Assembly (NCBI GenBank): GCA_035513345.1
Contig: DATKCF010000035.1
Coordinates: 1-64,000, forward strand
Source: DATKCF01 sp035513345
GTDB lineage: Bacteria; Gemmatimonadota; Gemmatimonadetes; Longimicrobiales; RSA9
Length of the DNA: 64,000 bases
Direction: 5' to 3'
Part shown: positions 24,139 through 33,139 of the stretch, in pieces
Position numbering within the stretch: position 1 is the stretch's first letter
How the letters are laid out: each line of letters starts with the position of its first letter
Notes under the pieces: model-generated
What the model saw: the letters and a program-made list of their open reading frames with translations, nothing else
Database searches by the model: none
Told to the model about the DNA's origin: nothing
Program-made: the position numbers and the translations under genes

Positions 24139-26192
24139 GGCCAGTCGGCGCTGGATGTGGTGGCGGCGAACCTGATCTCGACGTCGTCGCTCTCGCGGGC
24201 GAGCGCCAGCGCCCAGGCGACGTCACGATGCGACCTCCACTGGCGGAGCGCCGCGAGGGCCAGGAGCATTTCCTGCGACCTGGCGGCGAGCGCCGGCCGG
24301 CGCCACCAGCCTGTCTTGTCGAGGACCCGGTCGGTGAGCCAGCGCCTGGCTTCGACCGTCCTGGTCTTGCCGAGGACGCGTATGGCGGTCAGCCGCATGG
24401 CAGGGTCCGTCGCTGCGTTGTCGAGCACCGTGATGACCGTCGGCGCAATGCCGGTCGGACAATCGTCGATCGCGGCGTTGAGGGCCAGATTGAGGATGCG
24501 TGTGTCATCCTCACGCAGGCCGGCGACGATCGCGGCCGCGCGCGCATCGGGCATGCCCAGCGCGACCCGGATCGCCTCGATGCGCACGCGTTTGTCAGCG
24601 TGCCGGAGCCAGGGGCCGGGATCGAATGACTCCGGCACGTCGTCCATCTCGGAGAGCACGTAGAGCATGTTGCGCTGCACGAACCACGGACCCTTGTCGA
24701 GCCGTTCGACGATCTTGTCGCCGATGACTGCGCCCATGCCGACGAGCCGTTCAATGATGCGGCGGCGCGCGGATCTCGAGTCGGTGGCTTCGAGGATGTC
24801 GAGCAAGGCGTCCGCAGCCTCGACGCCGGTCCAGCTCAGCAGCTGCTCGATGGCGCGGCGGCTCTGCCTGGATTGAAGCAGCACGCTGATCTGCTCGGGT
24901 TGTCCGAGGTGCGCCTTGACCTGCTTTGACGCCGCCGATTCTCGTGCATCATCGAGAGATTCGAGCAGATCGTCGAGGCGGCCGAGCCGGACGAGGTCAT
25001 TGACGGCTCGCCAGACGGGCGGTCCGACGGCATCGACGTGCATGGCAATGTCGATCATACGGACCGCGTCGGCGCACGGGTCGGCATCCGGGATGGTGAT
25101 GCCGGTGCGCTGGTTCGTGGACAGCTCGCGCAGCACGTCGCGGTACTGCTCGGGGTTGGGATCCGCCAGCGTCCAGTCATCGACAAGCTGCGAGATTGCG
25201 TCGCGGAGCGCGGAGTCGGCCGATGCCGATACGGGGCCGGTCGCGGCTTCGGCATTCGAGGCCATCTTTCCGAACAACCGCAGGAGCGGAGGCGAGATCG
25301 CCTCTTTCGAAGCATCGGCTGCGGCGCGCGTAAGCGCGATTACGGACCTAGCCGGCAACACGCGGGAGAGGTCGCGGACCAGCTGTTGACGGGTCGCCAT
25401 GTCACTGCCGAGGTCGAGCAGCAGGCGCAGTGTCTCATCGCCGATCTCCTGAATGAGGTTGCCGAGCCGGAGCGCGACCGTCGAGGAACTGCCGTGCCGG
25501 ACCAGCTCCTGTCCTACGCGCGACATGTAGTCGGCGATGACGCGATCGTAGCTGCTGTCGCGCACGTTGCTGCGGATCGCCGCGGCCAGGTCGGCTGGTG
25601 GCCGGTCGGCGGCATCGAGGTCGGTCTCGCCCTGAAGGGTCGCGTGAGCGAGAAGTAGCCACAGACCGTCGAGCGTCGTGCCGCTGCCGCCTTCGCCGAC
25701 CAGCTGGAGCTGGTCGAGCGCCACCGGTGCCAACCGGATGTGTGGCCACTGGCCAAGCGCTTCAGCGTTGCGCGAGCCGAGTGGCTCCGAGCGCCGACCG
25801 TCCTTGCTCAGCTCGTGAAGCAGCGCCGAGACCTCGGCGGGTGAAACGCCGCGCTCGAATCGGATCGACCCGATCTGGTGCCAATGCAGCGCCTCGGCAA
25901 GGCTGCGAAGGACGGCATTGGACGAATCGGTCGCGCCACCTTCGATCAGCAATCGATCCCTGGCCACACCAATCTGCACCGACTGGCGGATCGAAAGCAG
26001 CCGATCAAGGCGAAGCGTCAGCGCCTGGATCGCCGACTCGAGCGCGGGATGGTCAGCCGGGTAGACGGCCGTCTTGTGGACGCCGATCGAGAGCTGGACC
26101 AGGAAATGCGAAACCTCCGGCGAGAGAGCGTTCCGCTCACGCACCGACTTCACGGTATTATCGCCGGGCCCGTCCTTGCTCGAGGCTGACAT
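24135..26192 (-). CDS. HEAT-repeat scaffold protein with HD-GYP-linked N-terminal domain
   Basis: A 685-aa soluble protein. Residues 28-130 parallel the N-terminus of the coupled HD-GYP protein (VSHFLVQLSIGVHKTAVYPA, DHPALESAI, then VSPAEVSALLHEL aligning with LTPDELSRFLHDI). The rest is mostly alpha-helical with HEAT-like units (IERLVGMGAVIGDKIVERLD, DPAMRLTAIRVLGKT, EARRWLTDRVLDKTGWWRRP), giving a superhelical scaffold. No catalytic motif is visible. The four-base overlap with the HD-GYP gene and the shared domain suggest the two proteins bind each other or a common partner in a signalling complex. Confidence 0.75.
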   Translation of the reverse strand: MSASSKDGPGDNTVKSVRERNALSPEVSHFLVQLSIGVHKTAVYPADHPALESAIQALTLRLDRLLSIRQSVQIGVARDRLLIEGGATDSSNAVLRSLAEALHWHQIGSIRFERGVSPAEVSALLHELSKDGRRSEPLGSRNAEALGQWPHIRLAPVALDQLQLVGEGGSGTTLDGLWLLLAHATLQGETDLDAADRPPADLAAAIRSNVRDSSYDRVIADYMSRVGQELVRHGSSSTVALRLGNLIQEIGDETLRLLLDLGSDMATRQQLVRDLSRVLPARSVIALTRAAADASKEAISPPLLRLFGKMASNAEAATGPVSASADSALRDAISQLVDDWTLADPNPEQYRDVLRELSTNQRTGITIPDADPCADAVRMIDIAMHVDAVGPPVWRAVNDLVRLGRLDDLLESLDDARESAASKQVKAHLGQPEQISVLLQSRQSRRAIEQLLSWTGVEAADALLDILEATDSRSARRRIIERLVGMGAVIGDKIVERLDKGPWFVQRNMLYVLSEMDDVPESFDPGPWLRHADKRVRIEAIRVALGMPDARAAAIVAGLREDDTRILNLALNAAIDDCPTGIAPTVITVLDNAATDPAMRLTAIRVLGKTRTVEARRWLTDRVLDKTGWWRRPALAARSQEMLLALAALRQWRSHRDVAWALALARESDDVEIRFAATTSSADWP

Positions 26193-26316
26193 TGCCTCCG
26201 AATCCGATGTCTGACCGACCAGGCGCGGAAGGGGATCGCCCGGTCAGGAGAGTGTCGGCAGGGATCGCGTCATTGCTGCATCATCCGATCCTGCCGCCTG
26301 CCGGTGCTGTCCCGGT

Positions 26317-28695
26317 TCATGGCTGGATCGCGTCACCATAGAGTTCGCGATAGATACTCGCATTGTTCTGTACGATCTTGACATAGTCGCGAGTTTCGGC
26401 GAACGGGATGCGTTCCGCGAACTGTTCGTCATCGACGAACTCCGGGAACTGGCTCCAGCGGGTAATGCGATGCGGCCCCGCGTTGTATGCCGCGAGCACG
26501 ACCGGCAACCGACCGTCGAACGCTTCGAGCTGCTCGGCCAGATAGCGGGTACCGAGGTGCGCGTTCAGTTCCGCGTGCTTCAGCATGTCGTCGTCGAAGT
26601 CGGCCAGCCCGAGTTCACGGGCAAGACTCCGGCCGGTCGCCGGCATGACCTGCATCAGGCCAACCGCACCCGCCCCGCTGACCGCAGCCACATTGAACAT
26701 CGATTCCTGCCGGATCAGACCTGCCGCGAGGAACGGATCGACGCCACGCTCGACTGACTCGGCGATAATGATGTTGCGGAACGGGAACGGATAGATGATC
26801 CGCAGCAGCCGGTCGTTCCAGCCGCCATCGCGGCGAAAGAGATCCCAGCCGATCGCGATACCGGTCATCGTATAGCCGCGTGCGTTCAGCTCTTCGGCGA
26901 GTTGATACGTGGCGGCCTTCGATGCCTCGAAGCGCTGGCGTATGCGGCCGACCTCGTAGTTCGCCGCGTCCGTTCGCTCCATCTCGATCAACAGATCGAC
27001 CCGGACCATCGCGGTGCGAACGTCCGCAGCCAGCGCCGGCGGCGTTTCGGGTGCGACACCGAGCGGCAGATCCCAGAACGAGCGATCCAGCAGGGTCCGC
27101 GCCCGGGCACCATAGAATGACAACGGTTCGAGGCGGAGCACTTCAGTCAGCCTCTCGACGGCGACTGCCCCATTGCGCAGCTCGCGATTCGCGATGGCCG
27201 ACCAGTACGTCGCCTGAGTATAGCGCCGGCCGTTCGGGTAGCGGCGGCGGTAGCCATCGAACTCATCGCGCGCCGACGCCCAGTCGCCTCGCTGGACAGC
27301 CAGGCCGCCGAGCCGCATGTGCGCCAATCCGACCTCCTCGACGTCCGGCGACATCGTTGTCGCCCGCCGGTACCGTTCGGCCGCCCGCGTGATATTGCCA
27401 TCGTCGTGGTCGAGATCAGCCGACAGATACATCGCGCGCGCCCCTGCATCCTCGGACGGATGGCGTTCGGCTACATCGATGAAAGTCCGCCGCGAAAGTG
27501 TGATCCGGCCACTGCGGTACTGTGAGCGACCGGCCAGATAGTGCGCATCGGCGGACAGCGACCGGTTGATGTTGCGCTCGACGATTCCCATCAGAACCCG
27601 CTCCGCATCGGCGTACTGCCCGATACGGAACCAGGCGTTGCTGATGTCGTAGCGAACGCGCTCGCGCTCGAGTGCCGTGCCCGTACCCGAATCCAGCCAC
27701 GCCTGCAGTCCGTTGACGGCCCGCTCGACGTTGCCGTGCCGCAGATAGGTTCGACCGATGCGGAGGTGGTCCTGCGCCGTCAGACCCGACAGGTCGGTCA
27801 AATGCCTGGCCGCGTCGATGCCGGCCGTCACGCCCGGCGCCAGTTCGAGCGCGCGCCGGAACGCCACTCGGGCGCCGTCGACATCGCCACGGTCGAACCG
27901 CAGTCTGCCCATGACGACCAGCGCAGACGCCCGATCCGATGGCGACCGAAGCTCCGCGACGGCACGGTTCGCCGCCTCGAGCGCGCCATCAGGATCGCTC
28001 CCTTCGCGGTACGCGGCCACGCGCAACCGCCAGCCCCGGTCTCTCGCCACCTCGCCATCGATTCGGCCCAGCAGCGCATCCACCGCGGCAGGGTCACCGG
28101 CTTCGGACGCCACGGCGGCCGCCTCGAGGACGATCCAGTCCGCGACAGCCGGCAGCAGGACGGCCGCCCGCTCGTACGAAGCGATCGAGCCCGCATGGTC
28201 ACCTGCGCCGCGCGCCGCCTCGCCCAGCCAGAGCTCCGCCCAGCCACGGTCTGTGTCGGTCGGCCCGATCTCGATGTTCAGATATCGGGTCAGCTCCGAC
28301 CGGCTCTGCGCCCACCGGCCCAGCTCGAACAGGCTGCGACCCAGCAGCCGTCGGCCAAGGCCGTTGTGCATCTCGTCGAGCCAGCTGCTGCCGCCAAGCA
28401 GTGCCGCCACCCGGCTCCAGTCGCCCCAGCCTGCTTCAGCGCGTGCAGCGAGCAGAACGTCGTCCGGCGTCGGCTCCGCGGTTGCAGCAAGGTACTCACG
28501 CATGAGCAGACTGGCGTGAAAGTACCGGCCATCCGCAACGGCGCGCACCGCTTCCGCCGGCGCGCTCGTGAACGGCAGGCGTTCAGCATGGGCGAATGAC
28601 GCCGGCCGGTCGGAGATGGGGTGCGCGGCCGCCGGGCCCGTGTGGACGGCGGAAATCAGCGCGATAGCCGTGGAAAGGATGAGTCCGGAGCCCAT
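26317..28695 (-). CDS. Slt-type soluble lytic transglycosylase with TPR-like superhelix
   Basis: About 792 aa. The signal peptide starts at MGSGLILSTAIALISAVHTG. A long TPR-like alpha superhelix follows (repeated A..RYLAGRSQYRSGR-like helices), with a C-terminal goose-type lysozyme domain in the last 150 residues. That domain has LIRQESMFNVAAVSGAGAVG (catalytic Glu in RQES), GLMQVMPATG and VVLAAYNAGPHRI. It cleaves the MurNAc-GlcNAc bond of peptidoglycan in the periplasm, forming anhydro-muropeptides, in wall turnover or recycling. The frame is open up to 28803; ATGs at 28737 and 28803 are alternatives, but the signal peptide favours 28695. A second lytic transglycosylase starts at 63520. Confidence 0.9.
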   Translation of the reverse strand: MGSGLILSTAIALISAVHTGPAAAHPISDRPASFAHAERLPFTSAPAEAVRAVADGRYFHASLLMREYLAATAEPTPDDVLLAARAEAGWGDWSRVAALLGGSSWLDEMHNGLGRRLLGRSLFELGRWAQSRSELTRYLNIEIGPTDTDRGWAELWLGEAARGAGDHAGSIASYERAAVLLPAVADWIVLEAAAVASEAGDPAAVDALLGRIDGEVARDRGWRLRVAAYREGSDPDGALEAANRAVAELRSPSDRASALVVMGRLRFDRGDVDGARVAFRRALELAPGVTAGIDAARHLTDLSGLTAQDHLRIGRTYLRHGNVERAVNGLQAWLDSGTGTALERERVRYDISNAWFRIGQYADAERVLMGIVERNINRSLSADAHYLAGRSQYRSGRITLSRRTFIDVAERHPSEDAGARAMYLSADLDHDDGNITRAAERYRRATTMSPDVEEVGLAHMRLGGLAVQRGDWASARDEFDGYRRRYPNGRRYTQATYWSAIANRELRNGAVAVERLTEVLRLEPLSFYGARARTLLDRSFWDLPLGVAPETPPALAADVRTAMVRVDLLIEMERTDAANYEVGRIRQRFEASKAATYQLAEELNARGYTMTGIAIGWDLFRRDGGWNDRLLRIIYPFPFRNIIIAESVERGVDPFLAAGLIRQESMFNVAAVSGAGAVGLMQVMPATGRSLARELGLADFDDDMLKHAELNAHLGTRYLAEQLEAFDGRLPVVLAAYNAGPHRITRWSQFPEFVDDEQFAERIPFAETRDYVKIVQNNASIYRELYGDAIQP

Positions 28696-28866
28696 TTCAC
28701 CCGCGGGTCGTGGTTCTGATCGATCGTACACGGACATGCCGTACACGATCCCACCCCGGGGCAAGGGCGAGGAGTGATGTAACAATATAGCGGAATCGGG
28801 CATCGCGGTTCCAGTGTGCTCCGCACGGGCCGCGACAGAGCTTCTGGTTCGACCCGCGGTCTGCGC

Positions 28867-29724
28867 TCAGTTCTGCCGGGTGAAAAACAGGATCGCGAGT
28901 CCACCCGCGGCCAGACCAATGGCCAGTCGTTTCCAGCTGAACGGCCGGCCGGGTTCGCCACGTCGGGTCCAGAAGAGTATGACGCCACACATGCTGGACT
29001 CCTGGTACTGAGCGGGCGCGCCTGCGGCGGTCGAGTAAATCTCGACGCCTTCGAGCATGTCCGGTGAAATCAGATCGTCGATCGGGAAGTCGACGGATTG
29101 GCGGACCCGAACACCATCGATGTACAGGTTGGGCAGACAACGGGTGCCGCCGCCACGCATGGTGATGATGGGGCGTTCGATCGGGCCGCGTCGCGCGGTC
29201 TGAATGGTCACGCCCGGTTCGGTCCGGAGCAGATCGGAAACGCGCAGCATGGGCCGGGACTGGATGTCCTCGCGGGCGAGGAACCGGCCGAACGCGTTGG
29301 TTTCGAGGCGGCGGTGGAACTCGGCGATCCGGCCGACGCTGGCGCTGCGCGTGGTTATAACAAGCGGGTCGAGCGGGATCACGTTCATGCCGAGCCGGAC
29401 CCGGATCTCGACGGTTTCGCCTCGGCCGAGGTCGAGGCTCTCCGATGTGTACCCGGTGTACGCGATATGTGTGACACGAATGGTATAGGAGCCGGGCGCA
29501 GCCATGGCGAACTGGAACCAGCCCACGTCATCGGTGGCGGTGCTGCGCAGTTCGCGGCCATCCGCGTTGTGTATGACGATACCCGCCGATGCGACCGCCC
29601 GGTCAGTTCCCTCTTCGACGACGTAACCAACGAGACGCTGTGCGTCCGCTGGTAGCGCAATCAACAGGAGGACCAGGCCAGAGAGGAGTGCTGCCAATCG
29701 ATGGGACGTCGAGACAGGATCCAT
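28867..29724 (-). CDS. Short CPR/plug-domain protein with C-terminal membrane helix
   Basis: About 285 aa. The signal peptide (LAALLSGLVLLLIALPADAQ) precedes one carboxypeptidase-regulatory-like domain (LVGYVVEEGTDRAVASAGIV, SYTIRVTHIAYTGY). A plug-like domain comes next (VSDLLRTEPGVTIQTA, IITMRGGGTRCLPNLYIDGV, MLEGVEIYS). It closes with MCGVILFWTRRG and a final hydrophobic helix (LAIGLAAGGLAILFF). The order and the CGV..(Y/F)W(S/T)RR element match the larger protein at 16539-18884. No beta-barrel follows, so it cannot be a complete TonB-dependent transporter. The frame extends upstream to 29904, but the signal peptide supports ATG 29724. Function unknown. Confidence 0.75.
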   Translation of the reverse strand: MDPVSTSHRLAALLSGLVLLLIALPADAQRLVGYVVEEGTDRAVASAGIVIHNADGRELRSTATDDVGWFQFAMAAPGSYTIRVTHIAYTGYTSESLDLGRGETVEIRVRLGMNVIPLDPLVITTRSASVGRIAEFHRRLETNAFGRFLAREDIQSRPMLRVSDLLRTEPGVTIQTARRGPIERPIITMRGGGTRCLPNLYIDGVRVRQSVDFPIDDLISPDMLEGVEIYSTAAGAPAQYQESSMCGVILFWTRRGEPGRPFSWKRLAIGLAAGGLAILFFTRQN

Positions 29725-29869
29725 GCCAATGGCTCGAGGTGAACGTGCCAGCCTCCCTGACGCTACACCACGAAGAGGGGCCGGGTCCGCCCTGTCGCAG
29801 CATGACGGCTCCACGGAATGGACGTTCCAGAGCCGGACATCGTGACGCCGGTCGGCTGCGGACCGGACC

Positions 29870-31321
29870 TCAGCCGCCCCGGGATTGCTTGAGACTTTCT
29901 GCAACGCCGCGGAACGCGGCTTCGGACGCGGTGCTCAGCTCATAGTGGCCGAACCCGTTCTGGTCGACGAACAGCAGGACCAGCCGGCCGCCCGGTGCGT
30001 TCTCGTACAACCACTCCCACGCGTTGGGCCGGCCGACGAACTCGGTACGGCCGGTATGGCGTTCCTGCATGAAGGTTGGCGGACCCAGCACGATGTAGAC
30101 TTCGCCGCGGTCGGTTCGCCAGCCGGGCTGGCCGCCGGTCTCGGAGAACTGCTCGGCCGCAGCGCGGACCCGCTGGAAGAACTCGTCGCGGTACTCGTTG
30201 GCGGGCGTGGCGGGCACCGGATCGCGCCGCCTCCAGAAGTCATCCCATGTCGCACGCCTTTCTGCCGGCGAGCCGGTCCGCAGCAAATCGAGTTCGTCGC
30301 CCGTCGCGATGTATTGCAGGAACCGGAGCACGTCATCGAAGCTGGCAATGAGCCACTGGTCGGAAATGCTGATGACGATGGGCAGGTCCGTTGTCGGGCG
30401 GCTGCCTGCCGCATCGATTTTGACGAACAGCCTGCCGAGCGGCAGTGATGCCGAGGGCAACTCGACGAGTGCGCGGCGGAGCGCCAGATCGCCGTCGGCG
30501 ACCGTCGTCTGCATGCTCCAGACCGGGATGCCGGACTCGTCGACAATACTGATCGATACGGGCGTCGGCAGCTCGGCGTTGTACGTCTCGATATAGATGC
30601 GTTGCGCTTCACCGCCGTACGAGCTCGTGTGACGCGGATTCAGGACCAGGCGGGGCGCCGAATCCGGTGATGCGCGACCTTCCCCCTCGTAGATGACGAT
30701 CGGCCTGGTGACTGTCAGCGCGCGACCTCCGAAGTCGGAAACATCGAGCGTGTCCATGGCGCGGAAACCGCGGGAACTGTTCGCATCGCCGGCCTCGACA
30801 CCGACCAGATACGTGCCCGGCTGAAGCGCGATCAGGTGCTGGAACACGATGCTCTCATCGGTGCGACCGGTCTCCTGGAACGTCGGCACCCGCACGGACT
30901 CGCGCCGCGACACCCGCTGCACGAGCTGCGAGTCCGGCTTCATGAACGACATCGTCACGTTGTACTCGGCGAGGAACCCGGCGGGATCACGCTGGAAGCG
31001 GAGGGCGCTGTTCGGCATCGACATGCCGAAGAGGACGTAGCTCGAGTCGGCGGGACCCGCAATGACGGAGAAGCCGGCGATTGCCGGAAAATGGCCGGGT
31101 CCGACCATGAAGCCGAGCTGACGATAGGTCTCGAGCGGACCGGCCGGCGCCGTGAGGTCCACGGCCCCCGGCTGGCCGGGCGGCGGCGCGCTGCCGCCAC
31201 AGGCCGTGAGCGCGACCGCCAGCAGTGCGGGCAGCGTGCGACGCGCTTCCGCGATGTGAGCCGATGAAAAGGGGGGCGCCACAGCGCCCCCCGAGACTGC
31301 GGTGTTCCGGCTGCGTTGCAT
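29870..31321 (-). CDS. GWxTD domain lipoprotein
   Basis: Up to 483 aa. A lipoprotein signal (LPALLAVALTAC) is followed by a Pro/Gly linker and a beta-rich body. The C-terminal GWxTD domain contains GWRTDRGEVYIVLGPPT and GRPNAWEWLYENAPGG. The domain is common in Acidobacteriota, Bacteroidota and Gemmatimonadota secreted or lipid-anchored proteins, and its role is unknown. The start is unclear: ATG 31321 overlaps the end of the TolQ-like gene region and gives a long N-terminus. An in-frame GTG at 31282 sits in the loop of a hairpin and gives a shorter signal peptide. The last residues reach 29870, so the short CPR/plug gene follows after about 145 bases without a recognisable signal. Confidence 0.8.
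   Translation of the reverse strand: MQRSRNTAVSGGAVAPPFSSAHIAEARRTLPALLAVALTACGGSAPPPGQPGAVDLTAPAGPLETYRQLGFMVGPGHFPAIAGFSVIAGPADSSYVLFGMSMPNSALRFQRDPAGFLAEYNVTMSFMKPDSQLVQRVSRRESVRVPTFQETGRTDESIVFQHLIALQPGTYLVGVEAGDANSSRGFRAMDTLDVSDFGGRALTVTRPIVIYEGEGRASPDSAPRLVLNPRHTSSYGGEAQRIYIETYNAELPTPVSISIVDESGIPVWSMQTTVADGDLALRRALVELPSASLPLGRLFVKIDAAGSRPTTDLPIVISISDQWLIASFDDVLRFLQYIATGDELDLLRTGSPAERRATWDDFWRRRDPVPATPANEYRDEFFQRVRAAAEQFSETGGQPGWRTDRGEVYIVLGPPTFMQERHTGRTEFVGRPNAWEWLYENAPGGRLVLLFVDQNGFGHYELSTASEAAFRGVAESLKQSRGG
31271..31292 (-). terminator. Perfect hairpin between TolQ-like and GWxTD genes
   Basis: GGGGGGCGC (31271-31279) pairs with GCGCCCCCC (31284-31292) around a four-base loop. On the minus strand CTTTTC follows, so it looks like an intrinsic terminator for the TolQ-like gene. 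It lies inside the longest reading of the GWxTD gene and its loop contains that gene's possible GTG start. Confidence 0.65.
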
Positions 31322-31326
31322 TCAGC

Positions 31327-32025
31327 TCATACGGCGGCGCGCTCTCCGGCGTGGACCGCGTCGATCATCTTCTGCGCCGACTCTTCCATGTCGATCACGA
31401 GCCGGTCGACCCGCGTGACAAAGTAGTTGTGCGCGATGTTGATCGGAATCGCGATCGCGAGACCGGTCGCCGTCGTGACCAGCGCGACCTTGATGCCTCC
31501 CGCAACGACGGTCGCTTCCACTTCGCCGGCCGCTTCGATCGCCTGGAACGCCTGGATCATTCCGATCACCGTACCCAGGAACCCGAGCAGGGGTGCCACG
31601 TTCGACACCGTCGCGAGCCAGACCAGCCCGCGCTCGAGGTTGGCCATCTCGATGAGGCCCACGTTCTCGATCGCCTTCATGACGCGCTCGGAGCCTTCGT
31701 CCTGACGCTCGAGGCCCGCGGCCAGAATGCGCCCGGCAGGCGAGGTCGATTCCCTCGCCATCGCCAGCGCTTCCTTCAGCTTGCGTTGCGCGATCAGGCT
31801 GTCCACGTCCCGCAGGAACCTGCTCGTGCGCGCCGCCTTCGTGCTCACGTCGAACAGCTTCCAGACGATCAGGCCCAGGCCGAGAGTCGCACACGCGAGC
31901 AACGGCCACATCATCCATCCGCCGTCCTGGAACGTCTGGAGCGCTGCTTCACTCAGCGAAAGATCAGGGGCTTCGAGGCCCTGAAGCTGTAGCACAGCGA
32001 ACGTGGCGGTGCTCAGGCTACCCAA
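31327..32025 (-). CDS. MotA/TolQ/ExbB proton channel family protein
   Basis: About 232 aa with three membrane segments: WMMWPLLACATLGLGLIVWK, and the conserved pair around GLVWLATVSNVAPLLGFLGT and VALVTTATGLAIAIPINIAH. VIGMIQAFQAIE between them is typical of TolQ/ExbB. In other bacteria it forms a proton-driven motor with TolR/ExbD to energise outer-membrane processes. No TolR/ExbD, TolA or TonB is adjacent here, so its partner must be elsewhere. TTG 32025 is preferred because GGAGG lies six bases upstream; the frame is open from 32103. A terminator-like hairpin follows the stop. Confidence 0.88.
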   Translation of the reverse strand: MGSLSTATFAVLQLQGLEAPDLSLSEAALQTFQDGGWMMWPLLACATLGLGLIVWKLFDVSTKAARTSRFLRDVDSLIAQRKLKEALAMARESTSPAGRILAAGLERQDEGSERVMKAIENVGLIEMANLERGLVWLATVSNVAPLLGFLGTVIGMIQAFQAIEAAGEVEATVVAGGIKVALVTTATGLAIAIPINIAHNYFVTRVDRLVIDMEESAQKMIDAVHAGERAAV

Positions 32026-32127
32026 GGTTACCTCCGTCGTCAGTGAATCTTGCCGGCTGGCAGCAGGTTGTCTCGCGATGTTGCGTATCAACGAGCGGAG
32101 CAAGGTACGGGAGTCGTAGTTGGAGTG

Positions 32128-33135
32128 TCAAGAGACCAGTTTCCCGGCCGGCGGCGACTCCTTGATGCAGGCTGCGGTGTGCCCGGGGGCACCGATCTCG
32201 AGGGGTGGCCGGGCCAGCGTGCACTCGACATCGCGAAGCGGGTGGTTGCACCGCGGATGGAAGGGGCAGCCAGGTGGCGGAGCCGCCGGATCGGGCGATT
32301 CGCCACCCAGGATGATGCGGTCGGGCCGGCGCCTGCCCTGGCGTACTCGCGGGACCGCGGACAGGAGCGCCCTGGTGTAGGGGTGTACCGGATTCGTAAC
32401 GACAGCGGCGGCAGGTCCGATCTCGACGATCTGGCCGAGGTACATGACGGCGATGCGGTCGCTCATGTGCCGCACGACGGCAAGGTCGTGGGCGATGAAG
32501 AGAAAGGCGATGCCGAGGCGCTGCTGGAGCGACCAGAGCAGATTGAGCACCTGGGCCTGAACGGAAACGTCGAGTGCGGACACGGGCTCGTCGCATACAA
32601 TGAAATCGGGTTCGACAGCGAGCGCCCGCGCGATACCGACACGCTGGCGCTGTCCGCCGCTGAACTCGTGGGGGTAGCGGCGCGCGTGTTCGGGCCGCAG
32701 GCCGACGATGTCGAGCAGTTCGTCGACGCGCTGTGCGCGGCGGCCACGGGCCAGCGCGTGAACGTCGAGGACCTCCGCGATGGCGTCGCCCACGGTCAGC
32801 CGGGGATTCAGTGAGCCGTACGGGTCCTGGAACACGATCTGTGCGCGCCGACGCAGCCGCCGCAGCTGGGCCCGGTCCATCGAGGCGACATCGATGCCAT
32901 CGAATTCGATCGATCCTGACGTGGGCTCGATGAGCCGCAGCAGGGTCCGGCCGGCCGTGGTCTTGCCGGACCCGGACTCACCGACCAGGCCCAGCGTTTC
33001 GCCGCGGCCTACATCGAACGACACTCCATCGACGGCGCGGATGGCGCCAACCGTGCGGCCGAAGACGCCTCTGCGGATCGGGAAATGACGTACCAGGTCA
33101 CGGACCCGCACCAGCGGCCTTCCCGAGTCGTTCAT
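32128..33135 (-). CDS. Oligopeptide ABC transporter ATP-binding protein OppF/DppF type
   Basis: A 335-aa ATPase that, paired with the OppD-type subunit, powers peptide import. It has Walker A GESGSGKTT, signature EFSGGQRQR, Walker B FIVCDEPVSALD and an H-loop region with LFIAHDLAVV. The C-terminal oligopeptide-transporter extension (HPYTRALLSAVP, GCPFHPRCNHP with cysteines) is the mark of the Opp/Dpp subfamily. The start ATG 33135 is preceded by GAGGTGA and lies four bases after the OppD stop. It is the last gene of the transporter operon. Confidence 0.93.
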   Translation of the reverse strand: MNDSGRPLVRVRDLVRHFPIRRGVFGRTVGAIRAVDGVSFDVGRGETLGLVGESGSGKTTAGRTLLRLIEPTSGSIEFDGIDVASMDRAQLRRLRRRAQIVFQDPYGSLNPRLTVGDAIAEVLDVHALARGRRAQRVDELLDIVGLRPEHARRYPHEFSGGQRQRVGIARALAVEPDFIVCDEPVSALDVSVQAQVLNLLWSLQQRLGIAFLFIAHDLAVVRHMSDRIAVMYLGQIVEIGPAAAVVTNPVHPYTRALLSAVPRVRQGRRRPDRIILGGESPDPAAPPPGCPFHPRCNHPLRDVECTLARPPLEIGAPGHTAACIKESPPAGKLVS

Positions 33136-33139
33136 GGCG

